Positions 47,386 through 58,379 of a stretch of 64,000 bases of DNA are shown one piece after another. A model generated the notes under the pieces. It saw only the letters and a program-made list of their open reading frames with translations, was not told where the DNA came from and did not search any database. Each line of letters starts with the position of its first letter. The stretch's first letter is position 1. The stretch spans positions 7,054,680 to 7,118,679 of the forward strand of contig NC_082703.1 in NCBI RefSeq assembly GCF_949987515.2. The letters run 5' to 3'. The position numbers were made by a program, and so were the translations under genes. Source of the stretch: Delphinus delphis (lineage: Eukaryota; Chordata; Mammalia; Artiodactyla; Delphinidae).

Positions 47386-48580
47386 CCATGGCTTGCCCAC
47401 TACTCCAAGAACATCCCTAGGGCTCTAGGTTGGAAGCAAATAATTCACAGAGAGCCCGGTTAACAATTTAATTCAACAGAGAAAGGTATGCTTAGTTAAG
47501 TTGAAGCATCAGATTATAAGAGATAGAGAAAGAACAAAGGAGAGAGATCTTGGATAATCTGGGGAGAGAGTTGTCCTCTGGCATGGTTAGCCCCTGTAGG
47601 GTGAGGAAGCTTGCAAAGCACAGGTTCCCAGTACTGGTGGGGAAGTGGAGGCACTGCCGCCCCTGGTGTAGCCAGGAATTCATCAGTGTGTGTTTTTCAT
47701 CATCATAATAATTGGGATTTGATGGACGGGGCCAAGGACAACAAGGCCTCCTGCAATGCACTGGACAACCCCACACATCAAAGAATTATCATGTTTCACA
47801 CATAATTTTCAGATGCCCCACTGGACGTATAGTTGGGTGAAAACCCTGTTTAGAATTATCTGAGCCTAAATCAGTAAACTTGGGAGTCTGTAGTCTATAA
47901 AACACTAGAACACATTTTTACCCTGTTTTAAAACTCACTGAAGTTTTCAGTAAAGCATCAGTTCTGTAAATTGACAGAAAGCAGTACTTTATTGTATTTG
48001 GAACTTCACCAAAAGTTGTTCATCGTTTTAGAAAATACATCAGTAACAGCAATGCCATTGCATTGTTTGAATCACAGTAAAATGTTCCCATATCAGTCCA
48101 CATTCATGGTCAGTACCTTCTGGTGATTACCTGAAGAAGAGCAGGTATCTGAGTATTACCTGCTATGTTCTAGTCATGCTTGAGTATTACATATTGAGAC
48201 CCTCTCCTTGGATTTCCCCTTTCCATTATTACAAGCAGGAGGTCATATGATTTTTAAAGTTATGTCTATAGGTAGGTTATATTATTTATGAATTTCGCTT
48301 TAGAATAACAAATGGAGTTGTTTAAAATACTTAATATAAAAAGGACATTAGATATAATTGGGTTGAGATCCACTGAGGTAAAGAATCAAGGGGTTCATGA
48401 GAAGCTGACCATAGAAGATTACATTTGTATTCATGTCAGGACAAAATTAGCCTTTGATTCTACTACATGGACTTGAAGAGTAGAGCTTATATGTAGTTCA
48501 TCCATTTCTAATATCCTCATATCTGTTGGAATAAAACCAAAAAACTCTTCTCCTAATAATTAAAATTTGCTTAATGTTCT
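47386..48580. other. Single-copy sequence, no gene recognised
   Basis: AT-rich in the second half. No gene or clear repeat recognised. Minus-strand frame 47492-47776 has no known domain. Confidence 0.6.
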
Positions 48581-48589
48581 ATGTTTTAC

Positions 48590-48765
48590 TGAACATTTGC
48601 ATTTAGAATATTTCATTTGGTTCTCAAGACCACCCCATGAGGTAGATCCAGGTCATTGTTATTATTCTTATTATTTGCTCAGGAAATTGACATAAAGAGA
48701 GATTACATGACTTGCTTTAGGTCGCCTCTCTAGGTACGTGGATAATGCTGGATCCACTGACTCAA
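48590..48765 (-). repeat. MIR fragment
   Basis: 'aagaccaccccatgaggtag', 'ttattattcttattatttgc' and 'agattacatgacttgcttta' match antisense MIR. Confidence 0.65.
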
Positions 48766-48859
48766 TCACACTTTCTCGTCATGTCACTCACTCTGGAAGG
48801 ATGGCATTTTATTGGTGAATGCACAGACAAGCCCACTAATTCAAGCATGGATTCTGAAC

Positions 48860-48970
48860 ATCAACGGAGTTCGTGTCTTCTAGACTTTCTGTGAGAATAA
48901 AATGAGGTAATACATGTAAACATGTTTAGAACAGAGCTTGGCGTAAGAAAGGTACTCAGTACTGATATGT
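48860..48970 (+). repeat. MIR 3' fragment
   Basis: 'gtgagaataaaatgaggtaa', 'tacatgtaaacatgtttaga' and 'gcttggcgtaagaaaggtac' follow the 3' part of sense MIR. Confidence 0.6.
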
Positions 48971-51520
48971 TTCTCTCCAAACTCTACGGCCACAAGAAGG
49001 TACCCTGGTTATTCTCCTAGAGGCAGAAAAGACTGGGTCTGTGCTCATGGAGACCTGGAAGCATCTTGCGCAACTTAAGAGCAGCCTCACGTAGAGATCT
49101 TCCTGCTTTGTCAGTGGTCAGGACGTCTCAATGAGGCATCCTTCCCAGGCTAGGTTTTAAAATGTTTCCCCTTGCACCACCTTTGTTAAAGCCACTCACT
49201 CATCAAAATGAACAGGTACAAGAGCTTGAGGAGAGCACAGTTAAGCACACGTTTGGATCTAGCCGCTCCCTACTTTACAGCATCCGTGGAAAGCTTGGCA
49301 AACAGGAAGACGTCCCACTCAGCCCTGGAAGTCTCAGGGGAGGCACCGAGGCCCCAGCACATGGCTCTGGATTTCCTCCCACCCTCATCTCCCAAGCATG
49401 GGCCTAACCTGAATAAATAGAGGGGGAGGAAAACAGGAAGCAGTAAAACAGTTCAGTGGAAAGTAAACACGCAGCAAAGGCACGGGCCTTCTCTCTGCCT
49501 GTTAGGCTCTGTGGGAGGCTGAGAAAAGCAGAATCTATGAGGAAAGGCCCCTCTTGTGGTTTTGGTCTGTCTCCCATTCTGCCCACTCTTTCCCCAGCCT
49601 GTGCATGAACATACACTCACATAACCCTGCTTCCCCACTCCCTGTCCTTCCCCTGGAACAGGCCGATCCCGTGGAGGGTGTGCAAGACCTCGATACATTT
49701 ATTCTAAATTAAACTGTGGGTAGAATGCTATTTATCAACACTTTTCTACATTGTTCATCTCCCTCTTTGTTAAGCTTTTTACCAATGCTGTTGAAAATGG
49801 AGTCAGTCAGTGATCCAGTCATGCCCCTAAATGAATCACTGTCATACATGAAAAACTTTGGACCAGGGGTCTGGAGGTCTGGAGTGTTTTTCTAGCTCGG
49901 TCTCTGCCACCTGTGAAGTCAGGTCATTCCTCTTAGCTTCAGTTTCCTTGTTTGTAAAATGACAGAGCAGGAATAGATGATATCTAAGGAGAGAAAGCAA
50001 GACACCCTGTGTCCTAGTCTAAGGCCACAAGCATGCAGAAGCCCTGCAGCTACTATCAGATGTGTGGACTTTAATGAAGTAGGCATGATATTTACTTGTA
50101 GGAACATTCCTCTGTCCAAGAGATGGTCTGTGTCTGGGGCAGCCAATCGAGTGTCTCAGAGCTCCTAAAAGGCATCCATGTGAAACGAGCAAAGTTAACC
50201 TTTAATTATTTTGAAAGTGTAGTTGTAGGGTCTTCTAACACTAATTGGAAAAGGGCAATGAACCACTTTGGGGTGCTAGCGTGTGGTCCCACACATAACA
50301 GAACATGTATCCTGTAACATACATCTTCTTTTGCTTCTCCAGATCTTAATCGTTCGAGGAAAGATGGCTTTTAATGGAGGAGAGAAGTAGATAACTTCAT
50401 TCTCACACTGACTTCTTACTCTGACCATGACAGTTATCCCAACACTCCTTTGCACATGAGATTTGTTGAACATGACCTATGGGCTAAAGCGATCTACAAC
50501 CTCAAGAAACATCCTGAAACCTTAGACCATCTGTGCTCTGGCACAGGGGCGAGGAGCTAGGACTCTATGGCTGAATGCCTCCTAGAAGTTGACCAGATGG
50601 TCACCATCAAGGTCCCTGTGTCCTCACAGTGGGAGAGTGACTCCTTATGATTTGCCATGACTCTGGACCAGTGCATTTCCATTGTTCCACTCCTGACAGA
50701 TGAAACTTGACTTTACATCAGAAAAGCTCTTTCCTAGAACCCCTCTTGGGTACTAATAGGTTTTTGGCCTGAGGTTTACTGCATTATGATTTCATGATGA
50801 AACTGGGGAAGGAGAGCTATGTTTTCAGAGGCTCTGTCAGTGCACAGCAGGTCCCCTCCAGACAATGAGGCTACTGTGGAGTAGAAGAGAGCCTGCTGGG
50901 GCAGATTCCAGGCGGTTTGATTTAAGAGGTGCACACAGCTGCCAGGCACTGCGGAACTATCGTGATGTGCCGGAGGAATCCAGGTTTCAGGAGAGAGACT
51001 GAGGCACCGGATTCGCGGACTGGCTCCATAGGAGCATGGCTGGGGTTCTCATTTCCCTCCCGGCTTTAGGATATGAGTTCCTCAGTAACTTGATGGTGAT
51101 TTCAGTGTAGTCCTACCCTGCCTGGTGTTTCCAAAGTTGATTTTGACTTCCTATCCTCTCATTCCATCTTTACCAACCTGCGGAGTTTCCAGGCTCAGGA
51201 CCCCAGGGACCATGTTTCCTTTGAACTTTTTGCTCTTGGACTGAGGTCAAACGGACACCTTCGTGACCTTGGAAATGCAACTATTGCCAAGTCCCTGTAT
51301 CACTTTGAAGTGAGTCACGATGCCATCAACATACTATCAGGATGGTCTTTGGAGCGTGGTATTATATTTGAAACAGAAGTGTATACTTACAAATTACTAA
51401 CACTAGCACCCCAAAGAGGTTTGGGATGAGAGTAAGTCATCATCCTGTCCCACTCCTCATGCAACCCCTGGTCAATTGAATTACTGGAATTCATATTATT
51501 AAAAACTGCATTTCTGAAAG
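48971..51520. other. Mostly single-copy sequence; MIR relic and one inverted-repeat pair
   Basis: No gene recognised. A MIR-like relic lies at about 49870-49985 (cttcagtttccttgtttgta). A 21-base pair of inverted sequences with two mismatches lies at 50261-50281 and 51401-51421, described as a finding. The interior shows no transposase-like open frame. Confidence 0.5.
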
Positions 51521-51524
51521 TGTA

Positions 51525-51672
51525 ATTCTTTGAATATTGGTCTCCTCTCTAGAAAGAAACATGAGCCAGGGATTATATCTTTTCATTTTTCTAAAAAAAA
51601 AAAAAATCAATGTTCAGAAAGAGCCTGGCACATGGAATTTCTTTAACAAATATTTATCAGTGAGTGAATGAA
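51525..51672 (+). repeat. L2-like 3' end with A run
   Basis: 'gagccagggattatatcttt', 'agagcctggcacatggaatt' and 'aacaaatatttatcagtgag' follow the familiar end of L2-type repeats. A run of about 14 A lies in the middle (51593-51606). Confidence 0.55.
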
Positions 51673-52558
51673 ATTTATGTATGCTGATTTGAGACATGAC
51701 ACCAAAGAAATATATAACCTTAGCCAAATTTCTTCATATCTATAAGCATCTAATTCTATGTCTCAAAAACAAAAGGACTTTTACTAAATGATTTTGGAAG
51801 TTGCTTTTCACTCCAATATTCTAAGATACTTTTTCTTATTTCAAGATATCTGGGGTTCGGTTTTGTACAAATTACTATACAAGGGAAACAATAAAGTTGA
51901 AGTTATGGGCTTGTCTCAAGAAATACAATAAGTTAAGTCAATGGCGTTCCTAAGGCCCATTAAGAACTTTAACATCTTTCTCTGTGGTGGGTGATGCAAA
52001 CTGCATTGTTCATTTATGCATTAATAATTCAGTGCCTAGGGCTAAAATTAGAGAGAGGGAAATATGAATACTGGCAGTGATTTTCCCCTCTGTCAAATAT
52101 TAAAAATGAGTGAATGTGGTTAGGATAGGTATAAATAGTCATTAAAGGGAAATACTAGATTCACATAATACCATTTTTTTTTACTTGCCTTTAAGAAAGA
52201 TCAGAAAAGAAGAGATTTTGAGTCAATTATGAGGAAAGAAGAGGTGACAAATGAAACACCTCAGAAAGAGAAGAAACACAGGAAATACAGAGGCTAGTTC
52301 TCTCAGCTATATCTCTAACCCACTGCAGTCACCACGTGAAAAGAATTTTGAGCAGAAGAAGTAAAAATGATTTTATTGTACAAATCCTTTGTCTGAAGAT
52401 AATAGAAGCCTACCTGTGGGAATTCCAATACCTTCCAAATATTTTTTTGAAGAATCCAGAAGTTTCCAGGATTAAAAAGAAGTGCAGGGTAAGGCTTGAT
52501 TTGTCCAGTCACTTTTTGCACCAAGTTCCTGCTCTGGAATGAATCACGGGCCTCTACT
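51673..52558. other. AT-rich single-copy sequence
   Basis: No gene or recognised repeat. The short frames at 52315-52542 overlap on opposite strands and have no known homology. Confidence 0.55.
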
Positions 52559-52705
52559 TTCTCTCTCTCTCTCTCTTTTTATTTTTTCTTAATTGCAGTA
52601 TAATTGACATACCCTGTTGTGTTAGTTTCAGGTGTACAGCAAAGCGATTCAGTTATACATCTATATATGTTTTCTTTCAGATTATATTCCATATTCTTTT
52701 TCAGT
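52559..52705 (-). mobile_element. (CT)n and L1 3' UTR fragment
   Basis: A CT microsatellite (about 52559-52576) abuts the reverse complement of an L1 3' end: 'ttgcagtataattgacatac', 'gtttcaggtgtacagcaaag' and 'cgattcagttatacatctat'. The fragment stops at about 52705. Confidence 0.8.
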
Positions 52706-53322
52706 CCCCACCTCTGCTGTCCCTTCCCTACAGGACCTTTCCTCATGTATGGACACACCTTCCTTCTTGATTCATCAAACATCACTAAGCCAATGCGATT
52801 GTGTGTAATAGACTTGGTGATATTTGGGGTGTAATGGAGAGCTCTGCTGGATAGTACAGATGCACATGTAACGTGAAGCCATGTTTTCAGCCTTCTTGCC
52901 ATAGAAAAGTTTTCAGAAATACCTTGGTCCTGCCAGTGGTTGGGACGGCTTTTACCATTGCTCTAGAAAGGTCTCATTTCCTCTCCTGCTCTCCATCTCA
53001 GGATCTCCATTCTCTTCTGAGGCATCAAAGAGAATATCGTGGAAGTTTTCTGGGTGGGATTTCCCTTAATCATTAGGCTTCTGTTACTTTTGCATAATCA
53101 GAAGAGTCCAGAGAGGCTGAGTGACCAGCATCCCCTCAATACTTTCTTTTCTAAATGGCATTTTCCTCTTGCTTAATGTATGTATATATAACCCCTTATA
53201 CTTGTCTTCATAATGATGTCATTTTTTTGTCATCCGAAGTGGCCTGAGTCATATTTTGTGACTACCCAAGCATACAAATATTCCCTTTGCCTTTCCAAAT
53301 TTGACCGTATAGCAGTGTCACC
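52706..53322. other. Single-copy sequence, no gene recognised
   Basis: No gene or clear repeat recognised between the L1 fragment and the APOOL retrocopy. The frame 52579-52902 (minus) includes L1 sequence and is not a gene. Confidence 0.6.
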
Positions 53323-53335
53323 TGAGGAGCATTTT
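53323..53335 (+). repeat. Target-site duplication of APOOL retrocopy, left copy
   Basis: tgaggagcatttt, identical to 54669-54681. Just before both copies lies agtgtc (53314-53319 and 54662-54667), so the original duplication may have been about 20 bases with a small indel. The empty site would have read catttt/aaaaatg, matching the L1 endonuclease preference. Confidence 0.9.
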
Positions 53336-54668
53336 CTTTTCTTTTCTTTCTTTTTGTCATAAAATATGGATATTTTATTCCAGCTCTGGGAAATGAAAAA
53401 CAAAGAGGAGGAGGGAACACATCCTTCCACACACTATTCTAATTTAGCTGACATTAATTCAGAAAAGCTAAAGCAAATATATATGTGCAAATGTATACAT
53501 ATTTATAGATACACATACATATTTTTTCAGATTTTAGTCTCATCTGTGTTCATATATTTATTTATTTATTTTTATAAATACCCTTAAAAGTCACCAAATG
53601 CATCCTAATACTTCTACCTCTGTGTCTTCATCTACCATTTAATATTGTTTGGATTGTATTCAATTTGTGTTTTAATCACTTATGTGATTTGTCTAACTGT
53701 ACATTCAAAGATATAAGGGAAAATTTTGGTTTAAATTATACTCTATGCATCACAGTTACCCATTACATGATTTTTTTTCATCATTATTTGCAACTTCACA
53801 CATCTTGTAGTTCTCTGTGCAGGCTATTTCAGCTTCTAGTGCCGTACATACCTACATCTCCGGATGGAACGGCCCGTGATCCATGAGCTTGGGGTCAGGC
53901 ATAAACTGTGTAGCACCTGAGGTGGATTCTGGTTTGGTCTTTGTTTCAGAGCTGAGTTCTGTTGGCAAGGCACAAAGGTTGTGAGTTGTTTTTGCAGGTA
54001 TTTCTATTTCATCAGAGCTTCCTAGCTTAGTTTTTTCTTTTGGTTCAGGAAATGACTCCTTTTTGTTGTTTTTTGTCCACAATGATTGAACCGCTTCATA
54101 AATTTGCTGGCTTATAGCACATGCCTTTTTCCCAGTTACCTTTGCAATCATTACTGATTGAACAGGGTAGAGAACAGTTGCTCCTAAAGTGGCCAGTCCC
54201 AGTGGATAAGCAATTCTCTTAAACCTAGAACCTTTTCTCGCTGAAATGAAGGCTGCCAATCCTGAAACTGTAATCACTCCAATTTTCGGAAGAAAGTCTC
54301 GAGGTGGATTCTTCAAATAGACATATGCATCTTTTCCAAATTGTGCTGTATCCATTATCCCATTTTTCACAAAGACATAAACATCCTTGCACCAGCCAAT
54401 ATAATGACCAGTTGTAGTGCGAATGGATGCAAAGCCCATTTGTAAGTCACCGGGCTGTTCTTCAACATATTTAGACTGGAGAGGTGGCGCAGTATATATG
54501 GGGAGCTGCTTTGGTTTCACTAGCTGCTCCTTGGACTCCTCTTCTTTGGCCACATGCACTCTTACAGATGCACATATCAGACCTGCTGGCATGGTTGTCT
54601 CCTTTCCCATCCTGACAGCCGCCATAGCTTTGGCCCTCTCTGGCCAGGTATTCGCACAGAGAGTGTCT
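53336..54668 (-). pseudogene. APOOL (MIC27) processed retrocopy, nearly intact frame
   Basis: Retrocopy of APOOL mRNA. Its product belongs to the apolipoprotein O/MICOS subunit family and acts at mitochondrial inner-membrane cristae junctions. The reading frame runs from ATG at 54623-54625 to TAG at 53852-53854, 257 codons and no intron. Recognisable stretches are the N-terminus MAAVRMGKETTMPAG, LPIYTAPPLQSKYVEEQPGD, GFASIRTTTGHYIGWCKDVY, DAYVYLKNPPRDFLPK and the tail ATQFMPDPKLMDHG. Hydrophobic segments near residues 110-125 and 135-165 (VITVSGLAAFISA; YPLGLATLGATVLYP) fit the family's membrane segments. Past the stop, the neighbouring frame reads a plausible family C-terminus ending TRS and a TGA at 53829-53831, so a one-base change shifted the frame over the last ten or so residues. 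A 3' UTR follows, with AATAAA (complement of 53374-53379), 18 bases and an A-rich tail (53336-53355). The direct repeat tgaggagcatttt flanks the copy (53323-53335, 54669-54681). No promoter came with it. Retrocopy status is near certain; expression is unknown. Confidence 0.93.
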
Positions 54669-54681
54669 TGAGGAGCATTTT
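54669..54681 (+). repeat. Target-site duplication of APOOL retrocopy, right copy
   Basis: tgaggagcatttt, identical to the copy at 53323-53335. It marks the 5' boundary of the retrocopy, about 40 bases upstream of its ATG. Confidence 0.9.
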
Positions 54682-57100
54682 AAAAATGCATTATCTTGGG
54701 TACCATTTTAAGCCTAATAAGAAGGATTTGGGGAGGGGGGGTTGATTGAGTTCAGAGCCCATGAGTCTGAAATTTTCAAACTCTTCACACATTATGCTTG
54801 GGTAGCTGGTCTCAGGACCGGCCATTCAGAGCTGCTCCCAGAAAGCACGATGGTCCGCTGTGGTCAGTCCAGTTTCCTCTGTTCTTTCACTCTTTCCCTT
54901 CCCCCATATGTATCCTGCCTCCTCTCTCCCTTCTGCTTTTTTTCTCTCTTTCCCTTTTCATCCATCAGATATGAAGTTCCCAATATGTGCCTGGTACGTG
55001 GCCTCATACCCTCACTGCTCTGCCCTGTTGTGTTAGAGTCACCCCACTTTTCAGTCTTCCTTTGCCTCTACCCAGTCCCAAACACCCCAAGTTCTGAGAA
55101 AGCAGCCTCACCTTCAGAAGCATCTGTCACATAAGTCATCATCCCCCATCTCATACCCAGATATTCCAGGAGCATTTGAGCCATCTTTCCATAGTGGCTA
55201 TGATATTGCTTTGGAAATAATAAGACGTGAGTCCTGTGTCTCATTTGATGGTGACCATTATCATTTGCACTGGATCTGCTCTTCAGTTCTATCTTCTTTA
55301 AAATCATTTATAGCTGAAAATGTCTTACTGGCCCAATGAGGCTGACGGCACCATTTATAATAATTTCTAGATAAGAGACAATGAGGAAGTTCCATCTCAT
55401 AGGAAACCAGCTTAGCACCTCCCTGGACAGTCCCAGGCCCAGGAGGAGGACACTCTGCTCAATTTCTCTCTCACTTCCTTTTTTTTAATTTTAATGCAAT
55501 GAAAGCCAGACCATTTAGGAATTATTCTAATCCCAGTTTCAAGTCCCATCCTTTTCTCCAGTCATGCACGTATTTAGATTTTTATTCCTTCATTAACACG
55601 GGGAAAATGCAGACCATTATGACAGTTAGCAGACATAATTTTAGACAAATACAACTTATTATCAAATCAGCCTGCAATAAGTATTTGATGAACAGGGCTC
55701 TTCAATGTAACTTCCAACACTAATTTAATGAGAAGTAGCAAATGAATTTTTTTTATTCTGATATCTCCCATGAGACAAATGATACTTTGCAGGCCTATTT
55801 TTAACAAATGAATTATTGACTTAAACTGGCACAATTAATCACAATATAATGGGATCAGGGGATATTAGGGGCTCATTTGTCACAGCTGATGATGAGTACT
55901 GACTCTTCTGAGAAATGAAACTCTTTCATCACTCCTAGATTAACAGTTACATGCTTTCAAATTTCAATCATAAGGAACTGGCAGCATAGAATGAAAAGGA
56001 GCCAGACCGGAGGAGAAAATGGAAAAGGAGAATACAGAGTTTGTTGTTTGCAGTCAGAAATGCTACTTCTGCCAGGACTCTTCAGTGAAGATAGGAAAAT
56101 GATTCATTGGAAAGGCGGTGCTAGTGATGGGCAGAGAATCAGGATGGCAATTAACATTCTTGTGATCTGGGCTTAACTCTCCTATTAAAAATCTGTGTGA
56201 CTCCTGACAAACTGCTTGACTTCTCTGAACTTCCTCTTCTTCATCTGCAAGATAAATACAGTACAGTCTCTCCAAGGAACGTTCTCATGAAGATCAAACA
56301 AAATAACCTGTGTCCTCATGTTTTGGACAGTTAGAAAGCAGAGTTCCTTTCATGTGATGCTTATCATCCCTTTAGGAATTGTTTGTTTTCCATCTCCAGG
56401 ACTCGTACCTACTAGATATTTTTGACTAATTGAAAAAAATATGCAGTAAAATGTGAAAGCCATATAAGGAACTCAGAAGGAGTAGGTTAGTCTGCTAACT
56501 CAACGGGCATGACAACTAGTCTCTCTGCTGTTATCAAAAGATGAGTCAGACGTGACTGTTGTTTTCTAGGAGTTCAAAAACATAATAGGCAGACAGACAA
56601 GGAGTCACATCATTTGGACATATGAAAAAGTAAAAAGGCAAGACAATGAAGGATTTTTTTATATATATAAAGGCATACACATAGTTAGAAAAAAAATAGT
56701 ACAGAAAGGTTAAACAACTGGTCCCTTCCCTATATGGTGACTGTACTTCCCAGTTTGTCCAATTCATTCCAGGTTTATGCTCATTTCCCCAGCATAATTG
56801 TTAATGGCATCTACTTTTACTCTCAAAATTGTCTTGATTTGACGATTTCAGTCAAACTAATCTTAACCATTTCTTTCTTCTATTTTGTTACTGCCAATAT
56901 CTAAATAATATGATTATATCTTTATCTTCTTTATTTATCATTGTTATATAGAGTCCACTGACTTCCTACCTTTCTAGAGATTGGTGTAGCTCACACCCTT
57001 CCTGATTTCCCACTCTTTCTCCCAATATAGTTAAGTAAGAATCCTAAGTTTCTTCTTCTGTCCAGTCTGCAACTTTAAATATCCAAAAGATATTCTGTAA
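54682..57100. other. Single-copy sequence, no gene recognised
   Basis: No gene recognised. A diverged MIR-like piece lies at about 56160-56310 (aaaatctgtgtgactcctga; ctcttcttcatctgcaagat). 55740-55980 is listed as a possible regulatory element. The plus-strand frame 54742-55134 (130 codons) is pyrimidine-rich with no recognisable domain. Confidence 0.55.
55740..55980. promoter_or_regulatory. Candidate conserved noncoding element
   Basis: Repeat-free AT-rich stretch with 'caaatgaattattgacttaa', 'ggcacaattaatcacaatat', 'gtcacagctgatgatgagta' and 'ctagattaacagttacatgc'. It combines homeodomain-like ATTA cores with an E-box/bZIP-like cagctgatga. Suggestive only. Confidence 0.25.
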
Positions 57101-57114
57101 AGAATAGTTCTCTG

Positions 57115-57324
57115 GGGCTTCCCTGGTGGTGCAGTGGTTGAGAGTCCGCCTGCTGATGCAGGGGACACGGGTTCGTGCCCCGGTCCGGGAAGATCCCACA
57201 TGCCACGGAGCGGCTGGGCCCGTGAGCCATGGCCGCTGAGCCTGCATGTCCAGAGCCTGTGCTCCGCAATGGGAGAGGCCACAACCGTGAGAGGCCCATG
57301 TACTGCAAAAAAAAAAAAAAAAAA
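57115..57324 (+). mobile_element. CHR (CHR-2-type) SINE
   Basis: Full-length CHR SINE. The A box reads tggtgcagtgg (one transition from the other copies), the B box gggttcgtgcc is intact, and a poly(A) follows 'cccatgtactgc'. Flanking duplications gaatagttctctgg (57102-57115) and gaatagttttctgg (57326-57339) differ at one base. Confidence 0.95.
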
Positions 57325-57339
57325 GGAATAGTTTTCTGG

Positions 57340-57535
57340 GCTTCTCATTTTTGCAATGGTATTAATATCCCATCATTCCCTTCATTTCTACATCCTCTTC
57401 TACCTCTTAACTGGCATTTGGTATGCTTTTATTTTTATATCATCAAGGTTGATTTTTCAACCTGCTATTTACTTCTTCTTATCTGTGAATTTGCTACTCT
57501 TTTCCCTTGATTACCTTTCCCCAGTACGTCTTTCT
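57340..57535. other. Short unassigned stretch
   Basis: AT- and pyrimidine-rich sequence. The plus-strand frames here run on from the SINE and are not genes. Confidence 0.5.
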
Positions 57536-57539
57536 GGGA

Positions 57540-57800
57540 AACTCCTTCTCACTTTTCCAAGATGCAGCTAAAATACCCATTGCTCGGTGATGTTTTCATT
57601 CAGCATTTCAGTCAAGCCAATTATTTCAGCTTTGTGCTTCCACAGATTGTAATAGATTTCACTCCACTACAATCACTGCTTTACATTGCAATGCCTCCTA
57701 CTGAGTCTGAGCTCTCTGGAGAACATTTCAGTGTTCCCCAAGACAAGTGGTGTTCTTGGAAGACAGTGACCATTAGATAAAACATTTTTGTTTTTTTAAA
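57540..57800 (+). repeat. L2 LINE fragment
   Basis: 'ttttccaagatgcagctaaa', 'gctcggtgatgttttcattc', 'tgtgcttccacagattgtaa' and 'gagctctctggagaacattt' resemble diverged L2 in sense orientation. The frame 57562-57780 is this relic. Confidence 0.55.
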
Positions 57801-58375
57801 AAAACCATGTTTGTCTATATCAGTAAATCTCAGTTCTGATTCAAAATGGTGTTTGGCTTAAGCTCCTTTTGTAGCCTCTTACTTAAATACTTCTTCCTGA
57901 AATACCAATTAACGTATACAATAAGATTTTTAAAAACCTCATGCCACCACCAAAATTTGACACTGACAGATAACCAGTGGCAAATACTTAATAAAGGCAG
58001 GGCTGATACTGTATAGATGCTCCAGAAATAAAGATTTGAGTCCAGGCAAGGAAGTAGGACTAGCTGAGGGAAAGAGAATATGGAATGAATAGAGGAAGAA
58101 AGAGTTTATAAACACTAGCTATGATAACAACCAGTTACATAAAAGAGCATCGTTTCCTCCTTACTTGGATATATATATATATATATATATATAATCTCCA
58201 AGTGAAATGACATGGAACATTTGTGTCCTCTTCTGGGGAGAGGGATTTCCTTAGGTTGTAGGAGGGATATGTTTGCATCTTGGGTGGAGTATTATTTTTC
58301 TATTACCTTTATTTAAAATTTAATATGGTTAAAAGATGTATACAGGGAGTCCGCATTGACAAGGGTTGGACTGTA
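57801..58375. other. AT-rich sequence with (AT)n
   Basis: No gene recognised. An (AT)n array of about 24 bases lies at 58169-58192. Confidence 0.6.
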
Positions 58376-58379
58376 CTGG

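Noticed and set aside
53852..54625. Annotating APOOL here as the functional parental gene
   Set aside because: It has no introns, and a poly(A) tail and target duplications show it is a reverse-transcribed copy.
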